Below, in pieces: positions 36,982-44,809 of a stretch of DNA of 64,000 nucleotides. The stretch is taken from the NCBI RefSeq assembly GCF_044336245.1, contig NZ_CP172346.1:1116001-1180000 (forward strand). Reading direction: 5' to 3'. The notes beneath the pieces are model-generated. The model did no database searches. It was not told where the DNA came from and was given only the letters and a program-made list of their open reading frames with translations. Each line of letters begins with the position of its first letter. The first letter of the stretch is position 1. A program made the position numbers and the translations under genes. This stretch comes from Schlesneria sphaerica. Lineage in GTDB: Bacteria > Planctomycetota > Planctomycetia > Planctomycetales > Planctomycetaceae.

Positions 36982-37257
36982 TCAATTGCGGCCGAACATT
37001 CTCCAAATGTACACAATACCCATGACAAGCAATGTCAAGGGTCCGCCAGCATATGCGTAGAATGCAGCGGCCAACCAGACAAACACACCTAGTAGCGCAA
37101 GGCCCGATGAATCGAGGAATTCGCCAAAAGACTTCGCCCACGGTGGTTGTTGATGCGGTTTCAACTCACTCATCATGACTTGATTCAGAAAAGCATAGAT
37201 TCCTATTGAGACAACCCACAAGATGAGTACCACGCCAACCCACCGATCTGTGCGCAT
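36982..37257 (-). CDS. Small membrane protein of unknown function
   Basis: 91 residues with two strong hydrophobic segments (about 8-24 and 52-82, the latter long enough for two passes) around a polar loop 'KPHQQPPWAKSFGEFLD'. No family is recognised. It lies between the right end of IS5 copy 2 and fragments of an IS3 transposase. The stop is only about 28 bases from the IS5 end. The base composition is lower in GC than the core. It is an orphan gene and its reality depends on conservation elsewhere. Confidence 0.6.
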   Translation of the reverse strand: MRTDRWVGVVLILWVVSIGIYAFLNQVMMSELKPHQQPPWAKSFGEFLDSSGLALLGVFVWLAAAFYAYAGGPLTLLVMGIVYIWRMFGRN

Positions 37258-37421
37258 TATGTTCTACCTTTTATCCAAAAAGTCATCGAATCAAAATTAT
37301 CTTTGGAGAATGCCCGCGTCAAAACCTCCTTGGCGCAACCATTCAAAAACCGCATTGGACTTGCCCATGAAATGTGGGCGCGAGGAAAAGCGAGTATTCT
37401 TTCCCAAGAGGAGTCCAGAGT

Positions 37422-37702
37422 ATGTCGAGAGAACGTCGGAAGCACACGCCGGAGTTTAAGCGTGAGGCATTGAATCTGATCAGCAGTCAACAGTTGTCCG
37501 TGGCCGAGGTGTCGCGCCGCCTGGGTATCAGTCAAACGCTGCTCTACAAGTGAAAAGCACAGTTCGCTGCGCAAGGCGAGCAGGCCTTTCCCGGTCAAGG
37601 CCAGCAGACGGCCCAGGAAGCCGAACTGGCGCGACTGCGCCGCGAAGTCGAGCTCCTACGGATGGAACGTGACATTTTAAAAAAAGCGACGCAGTTCTTC
37701 GC
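37422..37702 (+). pseudogene. IS3-family OrfA remnant
   Basis: Starts 'MSRERRKHTPEFKREALNL' and 'SVAEVSRRLGISQTLLYK', the HTH of IS3-type OrfA. A TGA at 37,551-37,553 stands where relatives have Trp. The frame then continues 'KAQFAAQGEQAFPGQ' and 'LARLRREVELLRMERDILK' (leucine zipper) to a 'KKATQFF'. The DNA stops matching at about 37,702 where a RAYT right-end repeat begins. OrfB is absent. Confidence 0.85.
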
Positions 37703-37732
37703 GAACAGAATATGCTGAGTCCCTGTTGTTCT
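37703..37732 (+). repeat. RAYT-type right-end repeat (solo)
   Basis: A 30-base block starting GAACAGAATATGCTGAG and ending CCCTGTTGTTCT, nearly identical to the right ends of the RAYT elements at 40,003-40,032 and 43,706-43,736. It carries an imperfect palindrome (AACAG/CTGTT). It lies directly after the IS3 fragment, with no RAYT transposase gene beside it. Confidence 0.75.
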
Positions 37733-37812
37733 TCATATGGCCGTCAGGGAGGACGCCCTATCCACTACGACTATAGCACAAACTCGTCAACATATTCGAA
37801 TCGGATTGACAA

Positions 37813-38367
37813 ATGAGCCGTCGAACTTGTGTAATACTGTCATTAGTTGCGCTGATTGTTGGCAGTGCACTAGTTTTACTTTTGGTGTTTGTTGTTGATT
37901 CACCAATAAAACGCCAGCTCGTTCATGCACGAATTAAGAAATTGGTCCGAGCAGCCAAAGAAGATCCGTTGAATGCTTGCTACCCCAATGAGCTATTAGT
38001 CATAGCCCAAAGCAAGTATAGTTTTGCAGCGACGAATGCTGTGGTGGGTCTGGGGGAAATTGGGAACTCTGCGAGCATTGTGCTAGTCCCACTTGCAGAG
38101 CTGCTGAAATCCCCGGATGACTTCGTGTCTCGCGAGGCAGCGAGGGCGCTATCTCGTTTGGGCCCATTGAGTGCTCCAGTTCTCGGAGAGTTGAAGGATG
38201 TTGTCAAAAATGGACGTGCGGATGTTGACACGACATGGTTTGCCGCTGAAGCAATCGGAAACATTGGGCCAACTGCGAGAGAAGCTTTACCATTACTGCG
38301 AGCGAAAATTGGAAAGTCGAAAATACTCGATCGAATATTGCTGGAATCGATTCGGAAACTTGAATAG
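37813..38367 (+). CDS. HEAT-repeat protein with N-terminal membrane anchor
   Basis: 184 residues. One hydrophobic segment ('VILSLVALIVGSALVLLLVF', about 7-26) anchors it or acts as an uncleaved signal. The rest is made of HEAT/PBS-like helical repeats: 'AATNAVVGLGEIGNSAS', 'VSREAARALSRLGPLSAP' and 'WFAAEAIGNIGPTAREALP'. Such repeats usually bind proteins; no enzymatic residues are seen. The gene lies between a solo RAYT end repeat and the left end of RAYT copy 2. GC content is lower than in the core genes. It is an orphan cargo-like gene. Confidence 0.75.
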   Translation: MSRRTCVILSLVALIVGSALVLLLVFVVDSPIKRQLVHARIKKLVRAAKEDPLNACYPNELLVIAQSKYSFAATNAVVGLGEIGNSASIVLVPLAELLKSPDDFVSREAARALSRLGPLSAPVLGELKDVVKNGRADVDTTWFAAEAIGNIGPTAREALPLLRAKIGKSKILDRILLESIRKLE

Positions 38368-38776
38368 GCCTTCCCACCAGAGGGGAAACTGAAACGAAGG
38401 GGAATGGAAACAGGGGCGGGTTCAGTAGTTAACGGTCGGGCCTCGACTTTGGCGCGTCGATTGATAGGTGTAAAGACTTTGTCGGGGAGAAGGACAAGGG
38501 GGACACTGTGCGCCAGCACAGGAAACGCTCATAGGGACATTGCTTTTTCGGGGGCAAGAACCGAATACTGGATGCTATCCGTCTGAAACGGTCAGGATTA
38601 CGAGCGTTGGCACGTCAACGGACGCCAGGTGCACTCCAGAAACTGGTCGCGGCCTACGTGTTGTTACGGTTGCAGTTCACGCTCGCCTGCCCCGAGTCAC
38701 TTGCAGCGCGAGCACTTCGGCGACCGCTAGAAACGATCGCCTCAAATCGAGAACTCTGTGGCACAATACTTCTGCG

Positions 38777-39907
38777 TCAGGAGAAAACTTCGCGTGTTTC
38801 GCGGCGGACGTAGTGTCGGTGCGGGCCGATGCGGGTGCGCGTCAGCTCGATCGTCTGCGGACGACCGGCCACGTTGTAGAACAGCCTGCCGAACTTTCTG
38901 ACCAGTGACAGCCACGTGTTGGTGTTCAGATCCAGCTTGCCCAGAACTTCTTTGAGTTGAGGTGATGACCGGGACCGTTTATCAAGCGGAAGCTGCTTTG
39001 CCGTCCAGCGGAGTAACCGCAGGTAATCGTCCTGTGTCATCGGCAAGAAGCCTTTGTCACTGCAGCGGGCTCCTGTACGGTTTGCAACCGGACCTATCTT
39101 GCCATCCCGCTCTTTCAGTGGCAGCGGCGCCAGAAATTGATCGACTGACGACTGGTGCTTTTTTGTCGTGTCGTCAGACTTGCTGGCCGAACTGCGGGAT
39201 TGATTCTTCTCCGCTGTTGAGGCATCGCTCGGTTTGGTGGTCTCTCGTGAGGCCGACCGAGGTTGTTGAGCCTGAAGCCGGCGCTGCACAGAGGTGTAGT
39301 CGCTGGTCTCCAGCCGGTCGGCCATCGCCGCACGAATCGGATTCAAGTCGACGTAGGCGGCGCACGCGACGAGAGCAGCTTCGTCCAGTAACCGCACCGC
39401 CCGAAAACGGCTTTGCCAAAATCGGCCGATCTCCTGATCTTCGTGGTTAGCGCGCATCGCTACCGTCTGACACAACAACCGCATCCACCAGCCGATGTCT
39501 GACAACCGCAAGCGGATAAGTTCCAGCTTGCGGTCATCGTTCTGAATGAAATCCAACTCGGCCTGATTCGGCTCCAAGGGATTCCCGTGATCATCCTTCC
39601 GGATCGGACACAGGAGTAACCATCGTCGAGCAACTTCTTCATCACTCCAGGTCGCCACCACATCCGGCCGAGACCGCAATATCAGATGAAAATGGTTTGA
39701 AAGAATCGCAAAGCCCAGTAGATCGATCCCGAAGCAGGCGGCATAGCGTTTCAGTAGATCTTCAATCCACCCCTTCCGGTGGTCATAGTTCTTGCCGGTC
39801 AGGGAATCAGTTCCCAATAGAAAGCACCGCCGGACAACCCGGTTCATCACATGCACAACCGCCACCTCGTCAGGCGCAAAGACCTCTGCACGCGCTAACC
39901 GAGCCAT
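38777..39907 (-). CDS. RAYT-like transposase (Y1/HUH, IS200-like), second copy
   Basis: 376 residues, same length and nearly the same sequence as the enzyme at 24,120-25,250. Differences are scattered and mostly conservative, for example 'FAPDEVAVVHV' for 'FSPDEVAIVHV' and 'TWSDEEVARRW' for 'TWDNAEVARRW'. The HUH motif ('SNHFHLIL', H72/H74) and the Tyr ('AAYVDLNP', Y185) are kept. The frame is intact. As both copies retain the active site, the family may have moved recently or still be active. Confidence 0.92.
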   Translation of the reverse strand: MARLARAEVFAPDEVAVVHVMNRVVRRCFLLGTDSLTGKNYDHRKGWIEDLLKRYAACFGIDLLGFAILSNHFHLILRSRPDVVATWSDEEVARRWLLLCPIRKDDHGNPLEPNQAELDFIQNDDRKLELIRLRLSDIGWWMRLLCQTVAMRANHEDQEIGRFWQSRFRAVRLLDEAALVACAAYVDLNPIRAAMADRLETSDYTSVQRRLQAQQPRSASRETTKPSDASTAEKNQSRSSASKSDDTTKKHQSSVDQFLAPLPLKERDGKIGPVANRTGARCSDKGFLPMTQDDYLRLLRWTAKQLPLDKRSRSSPQLKEVLGKLDLNTNTWLSLVRKFGRLFYNVAGRPQTIELTRTRIGPHRHYVRRETREVFS

Positions 39908-39988
39908 GTAATCGCCTCCAATTCAATCGCAAAACCCGAGCAATTCACTCCAACGACTTCAAGGCTATCGAGCTTGTGTAGCAATCGT

Positions 39989-40032
39989 CAACAGAATATG
40001 CTGAACAGAATATGCTGTATCCCTGTTGTTCT
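39989..40032 (+). repeat. Right end of RAYT copy 2 with tandem duplication
   Basis: CAACAGAATATGCT at 39,989-40,002 is followed at once by GAACAGAATATGCTG and the usual TATCCCTGTTGTTCT. The duplication is absent in the other copies. Confidence 0.8.
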
Positions 40033-40184
40033 TGCACCGCCCCCTTCGGCAGCGGGCTTTGCCATGTAACGCTTCTTCTTAGAGTCCAAGAGCGGCACGC
40101 CCTGGCTGTTGTGGTAGGATTTCATCGAACACGGAAGCGCCATCGCGTGTCTTCAGTCAACAGGCAATATAGGAATCGTTGGGA

Positions 40185-40889
40185 ATGAACCCCTCAGAAC
40201 TTAAATCCTACGAATGGTCAGTCGGCCTTGAATTCGATGGGATCGCAGAGTGCATTACGAAAATCGCACCTTCCATTGACCAAGCTGGCGATCATGCGGC
40301 TAACCAATTTGCAGAAATGTTCAGTTCGGGATCTTACGAAGACAACATACCGGCATTCGAAGCATCGCGCTTTTCAATGTGGCTGGCGAATAATCGTTTG
40401 CCTGACTTGGCTTATCGCGGTTTTTTGGTGGCGATTTGGTCAGCACTCGAACTTGAAATGATCAAATTGGCGAAGACCTTTGCGGAGAAAACAATAAAGG
40501 ACCAAAAGGCTCTTGAGAACGAACTGAAGGTTTTGAGAGATGTAACCAAAGTCGAAGCTTTCTGGAAAAAAAATAAAGTCGAGATGCCTCAGACATGGAA
40601 AGTTCTCGACGAAATCCGCGAAGTGCGAAACATGATCGTCCACTACAATGGCGATATCCGACCGTCAAAGGGCGACCTCGACAAAAACGATCAGAAGCTG
40701 AACGATAGAAAAGATCGGGTTCGCAAGTTCATCTGGGATCGCATCAAGACTGGCATTGATAACTTGAGTTGCCCGATGGACGAAATTGATATTTCCCCGG
40801 CGTTTTGCAGTGAACTCTGCAACCATTGCAAGACATTTCTGCCAGAGATGGCCGAGCTGGTTTCAAATGAGATTATCGCCCAAACTTAA
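40185..40889 (+). CDS. HEPN-like protein
   Basis: 234 residues from ATG 40185; a TTG two codons earlier is less likely. The protein is almost entirely helical and hydrophilic. A helix reads 'VLDEIREVRNMIVHYNGDI', in which R148 and H153 form the RxxxxH motif with the typical polar residue after R (N149), the hallmark of HEPN ribonucleases. The preceding helix 'GFLVAIWSALELEMIKLAK' is the usual hydrophobic first helix of the fold. HEPN proteins act as toxins or effectors in toxin-antitoxin and phage-defence systems, though some are not enzymes. The next gene encodes an HNH-like protein 39 bases downstream. GC is lower than in the core. The function of the pair is inference only. Confidence 0.65.
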   Translation: MNPSELKSYEWSVGLEFDGIAECITKIAPSIDQAGDHAANQFAEMFSSGSYEDNIPAFEASRFSMWLANNRLPDLAYRGFLVAIWSALELEMIKLAKTFAEKTIKDQKALENELKVLRDVTKVEAFWKKNKVEMPQTWKVLDEIREVRNMIVHYNGDIRPSKGDLDKNDQKLNDRKDRVRKFIWDRIKTGIDNLSCPMDEIDISPAFCSELCNHCKTFLPEMAELVSNEIIAQT

Positions 40890-40928
40890 ATTCGCCAGCA
40901 GTTGTTAGGGACACGTGAGAACAGTTGA

Positions 40929-41624
40929 ATGGACCCAAGAAAACTATTTTCCGATCAGCGTTTCGTAGGTATTTGCGCGTTCTGCGGGTGTGCAGCGGCG
41001 ACGTTCGACCACGCTCCGTCTAAAGTCCTACTGGACGAACCATATCCAGACTGCCTCCCTGGGGTCGACGCGTGTTTGTCTTGCAATAGTAGCTTTTCAC
41101 TGGACGAAGAATACTTGGCTTGTTGCATTGAATGTGTAATCTCCGGCACAACAGAACCGGAGAAGCTTAATAGAGAAAAAATCAAGAAGATCTTGTCACG
41201 CAAGCCAGCTCTAGCTACGCAAATCCGCGCAAAGTGCAAAGCAAATCACGAAGGGGCACTAATTTGGGAAGTCGACATTCCACGTGCATCCAATGTCATC
41301 ATGAAACTCGCACGCGCACATGTAGCCTACGAGAATTGCGATCCAATGTTCGAGGAGCCGGAAATGTTAACACTTCGGCCATTATGTCTGATGTCTGACG
41401 ACGAATATGCGGACTTTGAATCACCGTCGACGAATCTGTCACGGTGGCCAGAGATTGGAAGTCGAGCATTCATGCGGGCCGTTGGCGATGGTCATGATCG
41501 TTTTACCGTGAACGGTTGGGAAGTAATCCAGGAACGACGTTACCGATATCGAGTTGACCTCGATCCTACCATTGCTGTCAGGATGGTCCTCAGTGAGTAT
41601 TTGGCGTGCACCGTAGCGTGGTGA
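40929..41624 (+). CDS. HNH-nuclease-like zinc protein
   Basis: 231 residues. The N-terminus has 'CAFCG' (C16, C19), 'FDHAPSKV' (D27-H28) and 'DACLSCNSSF' (C49, C52, N53). This is a C-x2-C ... DH ... C-x2-CN arrangement that matches HNH endonuclease domains with structural zinc. The DH would give the catalytic His, and the Asn/His of the last helix is not fully clear. After residue 75 a helical domain ('REKIKKILSRKPALATQIRA', 'NVIMKLARAHVAYENCD') of unknown type follows. It is immediately downstream of the HEPN-like gene with a short gap, so the two are probably one operon. Low GC and location between mobile elements suggest transfer. Confidence 0.65.
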   Translation: MDPRKLFSDQRFVGICAFCGCAAATFDHAPSKVLLDEPYPDCLPGVDACLSCNSSFSLDEEYLACCIECVISGTTEPEKLNREKIKKILSRKPALATQIRAKCKANHEGALIWEVDIPRASNVIMKLARAHVAYENCDPMFEEPEMLTLRPLCLMSDDEYADFESPSTNLSRWPEIGSRAFMRAVGDGHDRFTVNGWEVIQERRYRYRVDLDPTIAVRMVLSEYLACTVAW

Positions 41625-41703
41625 CTTGTCGCGTCACTTCACTTACACCCATGGGACCAGGCTTTCCCCTGAAAAGTGCGGGTCGCCCGCATAGGGACAC
41701 TGC

Positions 41704-43284
41704 CAATACTGTTCGGCACGCCATTTGCGCATGGCCAAGATACTGATTGCAAGATGCCAGAGGGGCATTTTTGCCCGTCATTTGGTCAGTTTATCTGCCA
41801 TGTCAGCGTGCCCGGATGCCAAAAGAGCAAGCTCCCGACTCGGATGACGAACCAGCGCCGAAGATCTCGGCCAAGAATATTCATGGTCTGAAGTACTTTC
41901 GGGTGCTGAGGCCCTTCCTGAAGCGTTTACATGCGGTTGGAACCGCACGGGATACAGCGGGAAATCGACAGCTGCACATGGACCAGTATTGCACGCTGGT
42001 GCTGCTCTGGTTCTATTCTCCCATCGTCGACTCGCTGCGTGGCCTGCAGCAGGTGTCGCAGCTGAAGAAGATCCAGCAGAGACTCAAGATCCCTCGAACG
42101 TCATTGGGCTCCCTCTCCGAATCGGTGAAGCTCTTTGATCCTGAACCGCTCAAAAAGATTGCTCGCGAGTTGGCTGACCAGTTGCCCGACGCACCAGCCC
42201 CGGAGCGCTTCCGAGGGCTGGGTAAGACTCTGGTCGCTGTGGATGGTTCAGTGATTCCCACCTTGGCACGGATCGCCCGACTCGCCTGGATCACCAACTG
42301 TTCCGAGAAACCAACGTGCGGCTATCGCCTGCATACACATTTTGAAATCCTGCGTGGTCTTCCGAAGCGGATTGAAGCCACCTCAGCCAACCCGAAGGGA
42401 GATGCGGACGAACGAAAAGTTTTGGAGCGGACAATCGAACCAGACCACTGCTATGTTATCGATCGTGGTTACATGACGTTCCGACTCTGGAATAAGATCC
42501 ATAACGCTGGAAGCAGTTATGTCTGTCGAGTCCGTGACAGGCTGGCGTATGAGACAATTGAAGAACGACCGCTCACGCCCGAAGCGACGGCTGCTGGAGT
42601 TCAGGCTGACCAAATCATCGAATTGCGACACAAGAAGACACGAACCAACCATACCTTGAGGCTGATCTCCGTCCGCTGCTCCGCTCACACCAGCCGCGGT
42701 CGACGCCGGGGACGCAAGTTCTCCAGTACAGCCCCCAGCAGCGATGGAACCCTGAGAATCGCCACGGATCTGCTGGACGTCCCCGCAGAACTGATCGCAG
42801 AGATGTATCAGCTTCGCTGGACGATCGAGCTCTTCTTCCGCATGTTCAAGCACCTGCTGGGCTGCCGCCACCTGCTGAGTACCCGACAGCAAGGTGTCGA
42901 GATTCAGATTTACTCCGCGCTCATCGCCTGCCTCTTGATTCTGCTTTACACCGGACGCATGCCGACCAAGCGGACGTTTGAGCTGTTGTGCTTTTACCTG
43001 ATCGGCTGGGTCGACTTCGATGAGATCCAAGGACACATCGATAAGCTTAAGACCGCGTCTTCCTGACGTGAGTCTTTGATAAGAGATCCGTTCCGCGTGA
43101 ACTACATTCCGCGATGAGAACGGGTGCGCGCCTATATAAACATCCTAATCGACAACCACTAAATACTAGTCTCACGTCGCGCCGAACTCCTTGCTTCGCG
43201 GGATTGACCGGGCGTGAACAGCTACAGAAAGAACGAATCCAGGATACAGACGAGCCACATCAATTCTCGTGCCGAACAGTATTG
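41704..43284 (+). mobile_element. IS4-family insertion sequence (1,581 bp) with 9-bp target duplication
   Basis: Terminal inverted repeats CAATACTGTTCGGCACG at 41,704 and, inverted, ending at 43,284. The flanks both carry GGACACTGC (41,695-41,703 and 43,285-43,293). Removal of the element rejoins ATAGGGACACTGC to TTTTTTGGGGCAAGAGCC, which recreates the left end of a RAYT element like copy 2. The IS therefore landed in the third RAYT copy. Confidence 0.93.
41816..43066 (+). CDS. IS4-family transposase
   Basis: 416 residues from ATG 41816; the frame is open further upstream to 41747 but without features. The DDE signature is visible: 'TLVAVDGSVIPTL' (D), 'CYVIDRGYMTFRLW' (D, with the DRGY stretch typical of IS4) and 'YQLRWTIELFFRMFKHLLG' (the Y-x-R-W-x-I-E motif with the final E). 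It cuts at the inverted repeats of the surrounding element and inserts it with a 9-base duplication. The frame is intact, so the element may be active. No second gene is carried. Confidence 0.93.
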   Translation: MPKEQAPDSDDEPAPKISAKNIHGLKYFRVLRPFLKRLHAVGTARDTAGNRQLHMDQYCTLVLLWFYSPIVDSLRGLQQVSQLKKIQQRLKIPRTSLGSLSESVKLFDPEPLKKIARELADQLPDAPAPERFRGLGKTLVAVDGSVIPTLARIARLAWITNCSEKPTCGYRLHTHFEILRGLPKRIEATSANPKGDADERKVLERTIEPDHCYVIDRGYMTFRLWNKIHNAGSSYVCRVRDRLAYETIEERPLTPEATAAGVQADQIIELRHKKTRTNHTLRLISVRCSAHTSRGRRRGRKFSSTAPSSDGTLRIATDLLDVPAELIAEMYQLRWTIELFFRMFKHLLGCRHLLSTRQQGVEIQIYSALIACLLILLYTGRMPTKRTFELLCFYLIGWVDFDEIQGHIDKLKTASS

Positions 43285-43293
43285 GGACACTGC

Positions 43294-43736
43294 TTTTTTG
43301 GGGCAAGAGCCGAATACTGGATGCTATCAGTCTGAAACGTTCAGGATTACGACCGTTGGCACGTCAACGGACGCCAGGCGCACTCCGCAAATTGATGGCA
43401 GCCTACGTGCTGTTACGGTTGCAGTTCACGCTCGCCTGCCCCGAGTCACTTGCAGCGCAAGCACTTCGGCGACCGCTAGAAACGATCGCTTCAAATCGAG
43501 AACTCTGTGGCGCATTACTTCTGCGTCAGGAGAAAACTTCGCGTGTTTCGCGGCGAACGTAGTGTCGGTGCTGGCCGATGCGGGTGCGCGTCAGCTCGAT
43601 CGTCTGCGGACGACCGGCCACATTGTAGAACAGCCTGCCGAACTTTCTGACCAGACACAGCCACGTATTGGTGTTCAGATCCAGCTTGCCCAGAACTTCT
43701 TTGAGTCAACAGAATATGCTGTATCCCTGTTGTTCT
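43294..43736 (-). mobile_element. Internally deleted RAYT element, third copy
   Basis: Together with 41,691-41,703 on the far side of the IS4, this keeps both ends of the RAYT element. It retains about 400 bases of the left part and a 31-base right end (43,706-43,736), but about 1 kb between them is lost. The leftover of the transposase is its last 59 codons (43,526-43,705, 'LDLNTNTWLCLVRKFGRLFY' onward). The junction is CTTTGAG-TCAACAG. Such a non-autonomous form could be moved by the intact copies. Confidence 0.85.
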
Positions 43737-43960
43737 GCTGCGAGCTTGGGTTGAGCCCGCTGGCCCCAAGATGACGAATCGCCCATTCACTTTGCAGCAG
43801 GCGCGATTTCTTGATTTATCAATGCAAAGCTGGGGAATCGCCGATCGAGGTCTTGCCATGGCGCTACCCTCCTGGTTTCGGTTCCAGATTGGAACCGATT
43901 GCTGGTTTCGAGCAGCACCGTCGTGCCAGCCCGACAGGTAGCAAGAATCGATTCAGAAAT

Positions 43961-44001
43961 GAAAAAACCCCTTGCTGCAACAGGTGTTACAGCGAAGGGG
44001 T
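43961..44001 (-). terminator. Terminator downstream of tRNA-Leu
   Basis: On the minus strand CCCCTTCGCTG pairs with CAGC-AAGGGG and is followed by six T, ten bases past the tRNA 3' end. Confidence 0.85.
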
Positions 44002-44010
44002 CTTCAAGAT

Positions 44011-44093
<83 letters not shown>

Positions 44094-44809
44094 TGGGTTC
44101 CTCGTGTTGTGCGAGGAGCGGGGCGACAGTATAGCGAGACTTGGGTTTGTCGCAAGGTTCACACTGTTTTCTTGTGATTTTCAATGACCTGGCAAACTTC
44201 TACGATCGGGTCGTTTTTTCCGGCCCCTGAACCGGACGAATTCCCCCTCCCATCGCAGGTGAGCTGGAAAGGGTGACTCAGCGTATTCCCCCACGTCAGC
44301 CGCAGGCCGAAGATCCGCAACTGGGGGGTCCAGCAATCGCTGAAAAGTCGCTTTCACAACGGTTGCGAAGGGATCATGCGTTGGCGGTCACCTCTGCAGG
44401 GGTCAAATTCAGGACGGTTCTGGGTTCTTGTCGTTTGACCTCCTCTAGACAACCCAGATGAAAAGGTGAGTCAACTCTGAAATCGTTGCCGGGAAAAGAT
44501 TTGCCTTTCCTCTCGACTACTCGATTCAGAAATCCGGGATAGTACGAATTGTCCTGCCAAAGAGCCCCTGGCAGAGCACGCAATTCGGGTCCGGGGCTGG
44601 CAATTCGAGAGCGGTGCGAGGTATTCTTGACGTGTTCGGGTTGGCCGTCTGGGGCTTTCACCGAGAGGGACTCCGAAACGTGAGACGGGTTGGGACAGCG
44701 ATCTCCGCCCCTCTGTTTCGCGCCTGGTGCAATTGATTCCCGATGTGATCGGCGGCGGAGTCGCTGAAGAAATCAGCAAGAGGCTCGTGCAGTTTGAGGA
44801 GGGTCCGCT
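44094..44809. other. Non-coding region upstream of the TPR/peroxiredoxin gene
   Basis: About 716 bases. Minus-strand frames here overlap the start of the next gene and have no domain. The tRNA promoter must lie at the left side. No further structure was recognised. Confidence 0.4.

Larger units (their letters stand above)
38531..40032 (-). mobile_element. RAYT-type (IS200-like, HUH) element, copy 2
   Basis: About 1.5 kb. The left end ATAGGGACATTGC and the right end CCCTGTTGTTCT coincide with the places where similarity to the remnant at 41.7-43.7 kb begins and ends, which fixes the limits. The right end contains a tandem duplication of AACAGAATATGCTG (39,990-40,016). About 245 bases at the left precede the stop of the transposase gene and are non-coding. 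Short imperfect similarity (AGGGACAC and its like) links the two ends as an inverted repeat. No target duplication is evident. Confidence 0.8.

Noticed and set aside
40036..40130. Minus-strand fragment reading 'MKSYHNSQGVPLLDSKKKRY'
   Set aside because: It could be the truncated start of a gene cut by RAYT copy 2, but it is too short and matches no family I can name.
43787..44010. Possible attachment-site repeat of the tRNA 3' end
   Set aside because: No second copy of the tRNA 3' sequence was found by eye near the left border of the island, and there is no tyrosine integrase gene in the window.
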